Shown here: one piece after another, positions 1-6,348 of the stretch | Layout of the letters: each line of letters starts with the position of its first letter | How positions within the stretch are numbered: position 1 is the stretch's first letter | DNA from: DAISIL01 sp036822015 | GTDB lineage: Bacteria > Bacteroidota > Bacteroidia > Cytophagales > Bernardetiaceae | Length of the DNA: 64,000 nucleotides | Direction: 5' to 3' | Assembly (NCBI GenBank): GCA_036822015.1 | Contig: DAISIL010000005.1 | Span: forward strand, 1-64,000 | Notes under the pieces: generated by a model | Databases searched by the model: none | Told to the model about the DNA's origin: nothing | The model's input: the letters and a program-made list of their open reading frames with translations, nothing else | Made by a program: the position numbers and the translations under genes

Positions 1-656
1 TGTGCCAATAACGCCGAAAGCCCGCCCACCTCGGGTAAGTCCACGATCACGACGGCTGCCCAGATGCCACCGCCCATCGCTACCAAAAACTGAAACAAAT
101 CGGTAAGTAAAATTCCTTGTAAGCCGCCTAATGTGCTGTAAAAGAGTGTGATACTCATGGTCAGGACTAGCGTTTGGAGGGGCGATAAGCCCAACAAGAC
201 CCCGCCCAGCTTGATGGCTGCCACCGAAACCGTCGCCATCACGAGGACATTAAAGACCACCCCCAAATACACCGCCCGAAAGCCCCGCAACAGCCTGGCC
301 TCCCGTCCGCTGTATCGCAAGGCATAAAACCCCAGATCGGTCAGGACTTCGGAACGTCGCCACAAGCGGGCATAAAAAAAGACCGTCAGCATCCCTGTCA
401 GGAGGAAAGCCCACCAGAGCCAGTTACCCGAAACGCCCTTTTGGCGGACGATTTCGGTAACCAGGTTGGGTGTATCGGCGGCAAAAGTCGTGGCTACCAT
501 TGAGATACCCAGCAGCCACCAGGGCCTCCTTCGTCCAGACAAGAAAAACTCCCCCGCACTGCTCCCCGCCCGACGCGCCGTAAAAAGTCCAATACCGGCC
601 GAGATCAGAAAAAATAAAACAATCAGGGCATAGTCCAGCGGAATAAGTTGCGTCAT
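1..656 (-). CDS. Sodium:solute symporter (SSS family), 5' part only
   Basis: The reverse strand reads open from an ATG at 654-656 to the left edge, giving about 218 residues, so the C-terminal half is missing. The N-terminus (MTQLIPLDYALIVLFFLIS) is a membrane helix. It is followed by GEFFLSGRR, then WWLLGISMVATTFAADTPN, which matches the helix-1 region of Na+/solute symporters (SSS) where substrate and sodium bind. Further hydrophobic segments follow, with LYSTLGG/LQGILLTDLFQF-type sequence typical of the family core. It should be a polytopic inner-membrane protein that imports a solute with Na+. The substrate cannot be read from the sequence. The start codon lies inside the promoter of the divergent PPIase gene. 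Confidence 0.85.
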   Translation of the reverse strand, partial: MTQLIPLDYALIVLFFLISAGIGLFTARRAGSSAGEFFLSGRRRPWWLLGISMVATTFAADTPNLVTEIVRQKGVSGNWLWWAFLLTGMLTVFFYARLWRRSEVLTDLGFYALRYSGREARLLRGFRAVYLGVVFNVLVMATVSVAAIKLGGVLLGLSPLQTLVLTMSITLFYSTLGGLQGILLTDLFQFLVAMGGGIWAAVVIVDLPEVGGLSALLA

Positions 657-679
657 GGGAGATAAGGAATGTATCTTTG
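648..679 (+). promoter_or_regulatory. Bacteroidota-type promoter for the PPIase gene
   Basis: TTG at 648-650, a 21-base spacer, then TATCTTTG at 672-679. This is a full match to the Bacteroidota sigma-ABfr consensus TTG-N17-23-TAnnTTTG. It ends 23 bases before the ATG at 703 and overlaps the start codon (654-656) of the divergent symporter. It implies a short leader and rules out the upstream in-frame codon at 655 as the start. Confidence 0.6.
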
Positions 680-702
680 TCGAATCGAAAAAAAGCGTAG
701 CA

Positions 703-2565
703 ATGAAGCAAAATTTTTTCAAACAAAGTATTTTTTTACTCTGTACCCTTTGTTTTTTTTCCATCCATGCCCAGGAGGTACTGCTTGAGGTTGGTCAGGA
801 GCGGGTCAGTGAGGAGGAGTTTGTGTATCTCTACACCAAAAATAACCTCGATACCAATGACCTCTGGTCGATGGAGCATCTGATGGCTTATGCCAAGCGA
901 TACGCCGACTTTCGGCTCAAGATCGCCGAAGCCAAGCGGCTGGGGATGGATAGCTCGGCGGCTTTCCAAGAGGAGTTCAACGGCTATCGTCGCCAACTGG
1001 AAGAGTCGTTTTTGTCGGACAAAAAAGTTACACAAGCCTTGCTAGAAGAAGCCTACGCACGCCTTCAAACCGACATCCGGGCGCGGCACATCCTGATCTC
1101 CCTGCCCCCCAACGCCCCCCCCGAGGATACCCTGCGTGCCTACGAACAAATCCGCAGCCTGCGTCGTGAAGCCCTCGCCGGGCAAACGGACTTCCAAACC
1201 CTGGCCCGCCGACACTCCCAAGACCCCTCGGCCAAAGCCAACGGCGGCGATCTGGGCTACTTCACGGCCCTCCAGATGGTCTATCCCTTTGAGCAAGCCG
1301 CCTACCAAACTCCCGTTGGTGAGATTTCTCCCATTATCCGAACTGACTTTGGCTATCATATCCTCAAAGTAGAAGACCGCCGACCCAATCGCGGAAAAGT
1401 ACAAGTGGCACATATTTTTTTGGAGAAAGACTCGGCTGATAGCCAAACAAAAATCCAACAAATTCATCAACGCCTCCAAAACGGAGAAGATTGGAACGAC
1501 CTCTGCCAGCAGTTCACGCATGATGTGTACTCGCGGCCCCAGCAAGGGCTTATCAAAGCCTTCACCTCCAATGGCAACACGCCCGATCTCCTGCCGCTCG
1601 TCGATGCTGCCTTTGCCTTGCAAGCGGTAGGGCAGATTTCCCCACCTGTGCGCTCGGCTTATGGGTGGCACATCTTGCGCTTATCTGCACGGCAGCCCGT
1701 CCCGCCCCTGGATCAAATCGCGGATCAACTCACCCACCGCATTGAGCAGGATTCCCGATCCAAGGTACGGCAGCAGGCTTTTTATGATCGCCTCAAGCGT
1801 GAGAATGGCTATCAGCCTGCCCCAAACTTCGATCAATATCTGCAAGTGGCCATCGACTCGGCTCTCCTGGCAGCCAACTGGAGTTTTAGCCGAATGCAAG
1901 ACCTCTCCCGCCCGCTATTTCAGATCGGGCAGCGCAAGTATCCCGTCCGTGAGTTTTATGCGTTCCTGGAGCGCGAGCAACGCCCACAGCCTTATGGTTC
2001 TGATATTGGCTTGTATGTCAAGGCGATGTATGAGAGTTACTTACAAGAACAACTGCTCCAGTACGAACGCCAGCACCTCGAAGAGAAATATCCCGCTTAT
2101 CGTTTTTTGTTGCGGGAGTACTACGACGGCATTTTGTTTTTTGAGATCATGAGCCAGTACATCTGGAACAAAGCCGCCCAGGACGAAGCCAAATTGAAAG
2201 CCTTCTTTCAAGAGCATCCCGAGCAATACCGCTGGCAGGAGCGCGTTCAGGTCATCTACTACCCCGATACGCTTGCCCAGGAGGCGATCGAAAAATACGC
2301 CAAACGCGGAACATACGAAAAAGAAATGCTCCCCGAGCTACTCAAGGCCTTGCCCTGGCAGGTAGGCACGCATCGCCTGGCAGGTTATACTGCTATCGTT
2401 GAGGCACTGCTACCGCCCACTCCTCAAGCCTTTGAAGAAGTGCGCGGGCAGGTCATCGCCGACTACCAGCAGCACCTCGAGGCACAATGGCTGGAGCAGC
2501 TTCGCCAGCGCTATCCCGTAAAAATCAACGAAAAAATCCTGCGATCACTCGTCAAGTCCGAGTAA
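703..2565 (+). CDS. Periplasmic peptidylprolyl isomerase with two parvulin (PpiC/SurA-type) domains
   Basis: The protein has 620 residues. It begins with a signal peptide (MKQNFFKQSIFLLCTLCFF, cut after SIHAQ). Two rotamase domains follow: one at about 125-225, opening ARHILISLPP and ending FGYHILKVED, and a second at about 233-335, opening VAHIFLEKD and ending YGWHILRL. Family members catalyse cis-trans proline isomerisation and chaperone outer-membrane proteins in the periplasm, as SurA and PrsA do. The C-terminal 280 residues are helical and rich in Gln/Glu/Arg, and I do not recognise them. An in-frame codon at 655 lies upstream of the promoter, so 703 is the better start. A small basic protein follows 41 bases downstream. 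Confidence 0.88.
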   Translation: MKQNFFKQSIFLLCTLCFFSIHAQEVLLEVGQERVSEEEFVYLYTKNNLDTNDLWSMEHLMAYAKRYADFRLKIAEAKRLGMDSSAAFQEEFNGYRRQLEESFLSDKKVTQALLEEAYARLQTDIRARHILISLPPNAPPEDTLRAYEQIRSLRREALAGQTDFQTLARRHSQDPSAKANGGDLGYFTALQMVYPFEQAAYQTPVGEISPIIRTDFGYHILKVEDRRPNRGKVQVAHIFLEKDSADSQTKIQQIHQRLQNGEDWNDLCQQFTHDVYSRPQQGLIKAFTSNGNTPDLLPLVDAAFALQAVGQISPPVRSAYGWHILRLSARQPVPPLDQIADQLTHRIEQDSRSKVRQQAFYDRLKRENGYQPAPNFDQYLQVAIDSALLAANWSFSRMQDLSRPLFQIGQRKYPVREFYAFLEREQRPQPYGSDIGLYVKAMYESYLQEQLLQYERQHLEEKYPAYRFLLREYYDGILFFEIMSQYIWNKAAQDEAKLKAFFQEHPEQYRWQERVQVIYYPDTLAQEAIEKYAKRGTYEKEMLPELLKALPWQVGTHRLAGYTAIVEALLPPTPQAFEEVRGQVIADYQQHLEAQWLEQLRQRYPVKINEKILRSLVKSE

Positions 2566-2570
2566 TTGAC

Positions 2571-2578
2571 TATATTTG
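2571..2578 (+). promoter_or_regulatory. Possible -7 element for the small basic protein
   Basis: TATATTTG matches the TAnnTTTG consensus and lies 28 bases before the ATG at 2607. I see no TTG at the expected distance upstream, so this is half a promoter at best. The gene may also be co-transcribed with the PPIase gene. Confidence 0.3.
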
Positions 2579-2606
2579 CCCTCCCAAAAATCAAAACTTA
2601 GGAAAG

Positions 2607-2780
2607 ATGTCTGTAACTCAAGTTAAGCGTAAACTTCGTCGTCTCCGTGTCCGTGCCTCTAAACGTCAGTCGCTGCTCAAGCGATACAGCAAAGTCCCGA
2701 CGATCAAGCAGGTCGATGTGGCGGCCATCAAAGCAGCCTTTGCCGAGCAGAAAAAAGCTACAAGCGAAAGCGAAGCCTAG
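2607..2780 (+). CDS. Small basic protein of 57 residues, unnamed
   Basis: The protein starts MSVTQVKRKLRRLRVRASKR. Its first 30 residues are very rich in Lys and Arg, followed by a short stretch (IKQVDVAAIKAAFAEQ) and an acidic/Ser tail. This resembles ribosomal or RNA-binding small proteins in style, but it does not match bS20, bL32 or bTHX, so I give no name. The ATG is preceded by AGGAAAG, a better ribosome-binding site than most genes here have. A strong terminator follows, so it is either the last gene of the PPIase operon or a single-gene unit. Binding to RNA or the ribosome is inferred only from its charge. Confidence 0.65.
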   Translation: MSVTQVKRKLRRLRVRASKRQSLLKRYSKVPTIKQVDVAAIKAAFAEQKKATSESEA

Positions 2781-2808
2781 TAGGCACGCTCCCGCCGTCG
2801 AACGACCA

Positions 2809-2856
2809 TACCCCCCCACAAGAAAGCCAATCTCTACCTGTGGGGGTAAGTTTTTT
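2809..2856 (+). terminator. Rho-independent terminator after the small basic protein
   Basis: TACCCCC...ACA (from 2809) pairs with TGTGGGGGTA (2839-2848). A TTTTTT run starts at 2851. It sits 28 bases after the stop codon and just before the end of the convergent methyltransferase gene. Confidence 0.75.
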
Positions 2857-3463
2857 ATTTTCTTCGCTCAAATGCCCCAAAGACAAAGTTTTGGTGTGTG
2901 CCAAAGGGCGTAGGGTGGTCTGTTTGCAAGAATTGTAAGGGCATAAAGTCAGCACCAAATTGTGCCTGCATCGTCTCGGGGCTGTACTGCTGAATCGTGA
3001 TGCCGCTGCATTTGGTGGGGCCTTGCTCCGAAAATGTCCCGAGGATCAAATATCCCCCAGCACCAACGCTTCGGGCGACGAGTTTGCTGTAGGCGTGGAT
3101 GTCATTTGTGGCGGTCAGGAAATGAAAGGCGGCCCTATCGTGCCAGCAGTCGTAGGACTGTTGCGGCACAAAGTCCCGAATATCACAAGCGATCCAGGTT
3201 ACGGCATCGGCACGTGGGCCCAGACGTGCTTGGGCGCGTGAGAGGGCCGCCTCCGAAATATCCAAAACGGTGATCTGCTGATACCCCAGGTTGAGGAGAT
3301 GATCGACCAGGAAGCTATCTCCACCACCTACGTCGATGATTCGCGCCGTTTTGGGCAGTCCGTGATCGGCGATTAGGTCAAGTGAAGTCTGGGGGATGGG
3401 CTGATACCAACTCACCTCCTGCAGAGATTTGGTCTGGTAGATATTTTCCCAATGTATTTTCAT
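2855..3463 (-). CDS. Class I SAM-dependent methyltransferase
   Basis: The protein has 202 residues with a Rossmann-type methyltransferase fold. Motif I is IIDVGGGDSFLVDHLL (about residues 41-56), followed by the acidic motif II VLDIS, then WIACDIRDF and a GGYLILGTF-type motif after the catalytic strand. The N-terminus (HWENIYQTKSLQEVSWYQ) resembles the tellurite-resistance/thiopurine-type small methyltransferases, whose substrates are usually unknown. The start ATG overlaps the ftsY stop by four bases (ATGA), so it is the last gene of the rpmB-rpmG-DUF4295-ftsY run and translationally coupled to ftsY. The substrate cannot be assigned. Confidence 0.82.
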   Translation of the reverse strand: MKIHWENIYQTKSLQEVSWYQPIPQTSLDLIADHGLPKTARIIDVGGGDSFLVDHLLNLGYQQITVLDISEAALSRAQARLGPRADAVTWIACDIRDFVPQQSYDCWHDRAAFHFLTATNDIHAYSKLVARSVGAGGYLILGTFSEQGPTKCSGITIQQYSPETMQAQFGADFMPLQFLQTDHPTPFGTHQNFVFGAFERRK

Positions 3464-4428
3464 GCCTGTCCAAAGAAAGAATCCACGAACTCTAAGCGGT
3501 TGAAGACCTGCAAGTCTTCCACCTTTTCGCCTACCCCGATATAGCGCACCGGAATATTGAACTGATCCGAGATTCCGATCACGACACCGCCCTTGGCCGT
3601 ACCGTCGAGTTTGGTGATGGCCAGGGAGGTAACCTCCGTAGCTTTGGTGAACTCCCGGGCTTGGGCGAAGGCGTTTTGTCCTGTGCTGCCATCTAAGACC
3701 AACATCACGTCGTGGGGGGCATCGGGGATGTGTTTTTGGACGACTTTTTTGATTTTGGAGAGTTCGTTCATCAGATTGACTTTGTTGTGGAGCCGTCCGG
3801 CGGTATCAATCAAGACCACATCAAAGCCCTCGGCAACGCCGCGCTCTACGGCTTCGTAGGCGACGGTAGCCGGATGTACGTTCATGCCGCGTGCCACCAC
3901 GGGTACATCCACGCGCTGCCCCCAGAGCTGGAGCTGCTCCACGGCCGCGGCCCGGAAGGTATCGGCGGCCCCGAGGAGTACTTTTTTGCCTGCGGCTTTG
4001 TATTGGGCGGCCAGCTTACCAATCGTTGTTGTCTTGCCGACACCATTGACCCCCACGACCAAAATCACATAGGTACGCACCCCTTCGGGTAAGGCAAAGG
4101 CCTGCTCGGGATGTGTTTCTGACTGCTGGTTTTGGATCAGGAGTGCCGCAATTTCTTCTTTGAGTATCCGGTTGAGTTCTTGCGTATTGACGTACTTATC
4201 GCGGGCCACTCGGGCCTCGATGCGCTGAATGATCTTTACGGTCGTATCCAATCCGACATCGGAGGCAATCAAAATATTTTCCAGATCGTCGAGTACTTCT
4301 TCGTCCACCTTCGACTTACCGACGATGGCTTTGCTGATCTTTCCAAAAAAATGTGTTTTTGACTTTTCCAGCCCTTTGTCTAGGCTTTCTTTTTTGTCTT
4401 TGGAAAATATTTTTTTGAAGAAACTCAT
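3460..4428 (-). CDS. ftsY: Signal recognition particle receptor FtsY
   Basis: FtsY is the SRP receptor GTPase that docks ribosome-SRP complexes at the inner membrane for co-translational insertion. The 322-residue protein carries a helical N domain (about 35-105) and the G domain: P-loop GVNGVGKTTT (126-135), DTFRAAA (156-162), DTAGR (208-212), TKLDGTAKGG (272-281) and the closing GEKVEDLQVF. The first 30 residues are short and basic (MSFFKKIFSKDKKESLDKGL), so the long acidic A domain of E. coli FtsY is absent, as is usual in this phylum. It lies 88 bases downstream of DUF4295, separated from it by a hairpin. Confidence 0.97.
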   Translation of the reverse strand: MSFFKKIFSKDKKESLDKGLEKSKTHFFGKISKAIVGKSKVDEEVLDDLENILIASDVGLDTTVKIIQRIEARVARDKYVNTQELNRILKEEIAALLIQNQQSETHPEQAFALPEGVRTYVILVVGVNGVGKTTTIGKLAAQYKAAGKKVLLGAADTFRAAAVEQLQLWGQRVDVPVVARGMNVHPATVAYEAVERGVAEGFDVVLIDTAGRLHNKVNLMNELSKIKKVVQKHIPDAPHDVMLVLDGSTGQNAFAQAREFTKATEVTSLAITKLDGTAKGGVVIGISDQFNIPVRYIGVGEKVEDLQVFNRLEFVDSFFGQA

Positions 4429-4458
4429 ACCAGTAGGTTATTTTTTAAAGATACACAA

Positions 4459-4485
4459 AATCCCGTACCTGTGCGGTACGGGATT
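4459..4485 (-). terminator. Hairpin between DUF4295 and ftsY
   Basis: AATCCCGTACC (4459-4469) and GGTACGGGATT (4475-4485) form a perfect 11-bp stem with a 5-base loop. On the minus strand it is followed by a weak T-rich tract (TTGTGTATCTTT). It probably ends or attenuates the ribosomal-protein transcript ahead of ftsY. Confidence 0.6.
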
Positions 4486-4516
4486 CATGGAAAGTGAGCC
4501 AGATCTAGCATCGTGA

Positions 4517-4672
4517 TTACTTTTTGTTGAGGTACTCGGAGACTAGATTTTCCGGCATGATCTCTTCACGGAACGAATACGCTCCGGTTTTGGGAGACTT
4601 GACGGCTTTAATGACTTTGGCGTACTTAATGCCGCCTTCTTTCTTGAGGGTAGCAACGGTTTTCTTAGCCAT
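4517..4672 (-). CDS. DUF4295 family protein, ribosome-associated by context
   Basis: A 51-residue basic protein running from MAKKTVATLKKEGG to MPENLVSEYLNKK, containing IKAVKSPKTGAYSFREE. This is the DUF4295 signature, a small protein found in Bacteroidota directly beside rpmB and rpmG, which is its position here: its start is two bases after the rpmG stop. The conserved linkage and size suggest a ribosome component or assembly partner. That is inference; no function is visible in the sequence. Confidence 0.88.
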   Translation of the reverse strand: MAKKTVATLKKEGGIKYAKVIKAVKSPKTGAYSFREEIMPENLVSEYLNKK

Positions 4673-4674
4673 GG

Positions 4675-4860
4675 TTACTTGATTTCTTTATGGACGGTAT
4701 GTTTTTTCAAGATGGGGTTGTACTTCCGTCGCTCGATGCGATCGGTGGTATTCTTACGATTTTTGGTCGTAATGTAGCGCGAGGTACCGGGCATACCGGA
4801 GTTTTTGTGTTCGGTACATTCAAGGATGACCTGAATGCGATTACCTTTTTTCTTAGCCAT
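4675..4860 (-). CDS. rpmG: 50S ribosomal protein L33 (bL33)
   Basis: A 61-residue protein with the bL33 pattern MAKKKGNRIQVILECTEHK, then SRYITTKNRKNT and the C-terminal RKYNPILKKHTVHKE. Only one Cys is present, so this is the zinc-free (C-minus) form, which lacks the two CxxC pairs of the zinc-ribbon version. bL33 sits near the E site of the large subunit. The gene lies 15 bases after rpmB and 2 bases before DUF4295, in one operon. Confidence 0.96.
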   Translation of the reverse strand: MAKKKGNRIQVILECTEHKNSGMPGTSRYITTKNRKNTTDRIERRKYNPILKKHTVHKEIK

Positions 4861-4875
4861 CGGTAGATGAGAGAT

Positions 4876-5133
4876 TTAGGCGTTGAAAGAAATTTTATCG
4901 TTGAGCGTACCGCGCTCTTTGGCTTTTTTCAAGACGGCCGTCAGGCCGTTTTTGTTGATGGTACGCAGGGCCGTCGTGGATACCTTGAGGGTAATCCAGC
5001 GGTCTTCTTCGGGGAGGTAGAAGCGTTTCTTGTGTAGGTTGGGATAAAACTTTCGCTTCGTCTTGTTGTTGGCGTGCGAAACCTTATTTCCCACCTGCGG
5101 ACGCTTTCCGGTGATGTCACAAACGCGAGCCAT
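4876..5133 (-). CDS. rpmB: 50S ribosomal protein L28 (bL28)
   Basis: An 85-residue protein starting MARVCDITGKRPQVGNKVSH, the canonical bL28 opening. It continues with NNKTKRKFYPNLHKKRFYLP and ends with the TALRTINKNGL region typical of the family. It is a large-subunit protein needed for subunit joining. It is the first gene of the rpmB-rpmG-DUF4295 operon. Confidence 0.97.
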   Translation of the reverse strand: MARVCDITGKRPQVGNKVSHANNKTKRKFYPNLHKKRFYLPEEDRWITLKVSTTALRTINKNGLTAVLKKAKERGTLNDKISFNA

Positions 5134-5176
5134 GGTGCTGTTTCCTGTTTTGGTTCAATAAAAATTTTCGGGAGCG

Positions 5177-5207
5177 CAAAGGTCTGAAAAAAATTACTGA
5201 ATCACAA
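5177..5207 (-). promoter_or_regulatory. Likely promoter of the rpmB operon
   Basis: On the minus strand: TTG at 5207-5205, a 20-base spacer, then GACCTTTG at 5184-5177. There is one mismatch to TAnnTTTG. The site lies 44 bases before the rpmB ATG and overlaps the end of the upstream coiled-coil gene. Confidence 0.45.
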
Positions 5208-6246
5208 ATTTATAGTCATCCATGATGGATTTTTCCTGATAAGTCAGGCGGAAAAAGTAATTTCCTTTTTCGAGCCGGTCATCGAATTGAATCGGGACAA
5301 GGACTTGGTTGTTTTTATCGACACGGATGCGCTCGTTGATGATTCGGTAGGGCTGCCCTTCAAAGAACAGGGTCAGGTACACGACGCGGGAGTTTTCGTC
5401 GGCGGCATCATCAAAAAGACCTTCTCCGACAGTGAACGTTACTTCGATGTACTTGTCCACCTGTGCGCGGGTGTGCTTACCGCTGGGGTCTAGGGCAACT
5501 TTTCGTTTTTTGTACTCGTACTCGGCCGTGAAGTTGTACGCCTTTCGGGTAAGTCCTTTGAGGCGTTCGATTTCTTCGCGCTGCCGCTTGACGAGTTCTT
5601 CACTTTTGTTGAGCAGTTCCTGGAGGCGGTCGCGGTCGTTGTTTACGTCGTCGAGGGCAGATCGGGCTTGCTCCTGTTCCACCATCAGGCTATCGAGGCG
5701 CATCTTGCTATCCTGGAGATCGGCTAGTTGGGCTTCTGCGCCTTTGAGTTTGCTGGTCAGGATGTTGAGTCGTCGTACAAGGGATGAGTTTTGAGCCAAA
5801 ATCTGATCGAGTTTGGTTTTGTACATTTCTACCATCTCTTTGAGGCTCGAGATTTCGTTGGCCGTAAAGCCATCTTTGTAGTCGTAGTACTCGTTGATGG
5901 ATTTTTGGTAGCTTTCTTTGCGCTTATGGAAGTCATCGAGTTTTTCAAGGACGGCTTTCTTTTTTTCTTCGTCGCTAAGGGCTTGCTTATCGCGGCGGAT
6001 GGTTTTGTATTTATCGTAGAGGGCCGTCCTGACCGAATCTGGGTTGGGAAAAGTAAGGATGCGGTCATCAATTTTTTGGATTTCGTCGTAATAGATACGC
6101 TCGAGAGCGGCATAATCGGCGACGAGTTTGTTTAGTGCGGCTTCGTCTTTTTCTTGGAGACGATTAACGGCCCAGATGCCTCCTACAAGTGCTAAGGTGC
6201 AAAGGAGGGCAACGACGATGATGAAAATGATGTTTTCTCGTTTCAT
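5194..6246 (-). CDS. Membrane-anchored coiled-coil protein of unknown function
   Basis: The protein has 350 residues from the ATG at 6244-6246. The N-terminus MKRENIIFIIVVALLCTLAL is a signal anchor. It is followed by a long coiled coil (about 30-250) rich in Lys, Glu and Leu, e.g. LNILTSKLKGAEAQLADLQ and LQELLNKSEELVKRQREEIE. The last 100 residues are beta-rich (VTFTVGEGLFDDAADENSRV, then KGNYFFRLTYQEKSIMDDY). The layout suggests a periplasmic protein tethered to the inner membrane with a terminal binding domain. I do not recognise the family. An upstream in-frame ATG at 6300 would place charged residues before the anchor, so 6246 is preferred. Confidence 0.7.
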   Translation of the reverse strand: MKRENIIFIIVVALLCTLALVGGIWAVNRLQEKDEAALNKLVADYAALERIYYDEIQKIDDRILTFPNPDSVRTALYDKYKTIRRDKQALSDEEKKKAVLEKLDDFHKRKESYQKSINEYYDYKDGFTANEISSLKEMVEMYKTKLDQILAQNSSLVRRLNILTSKLKGAEAQLADLQDSKMRLDSLMVEQEQARSALDDVNNDRDRLQELLNKSEELVKRQREEIERLKGLTRKAYNFTAEYEYKKRKVALDPSGKHTRAQVDKYIEVTFTVGEGLFDDAADENSRVVYLTLFFEGQPYRIINERIRVDKNNQVLVPIQFDDRLEKGNYFFRLTYQEKSIMDDYKFVIQ

Positions 6247-6258
6247 GTTTGGTCTGTT

Positions 6259-6293
6259 TTGTAGGATGGTCGCCACAAAAAAACGTAGCTTTG
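6259..6293 (+). promoter_or_regulatory. Promoter candidate for the TolB/Omp85 operon
   Basis: TTG at 6259-6261, a 24-base spacer (one longer than the usual range), then a perfect TAGCTTTG at 6286-6293. It lies 55 bases before the ATG at 6349, in the gap between divergent genes. Confidence 0.4.
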
Positions 6294-6348
6294 TGTCCAA
6301 CTATTCCGTAAAAGTATTTGTATTTTACAAAAAAAACAAATTCTTTCC

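Noticed and set aside
655..702. Upstream in-frame start of the PPIase gene
   Set aside because: The codons at 655-702 overlap a full-consensus promoter and precede the signal peptide.
2607..2780. Ribosomal protein S20 or L32 for the small basic protein
   Set aside because: Length (57) and sequence do not fit: S20 is about 85 residues with a different start, and L32 has another pattern.
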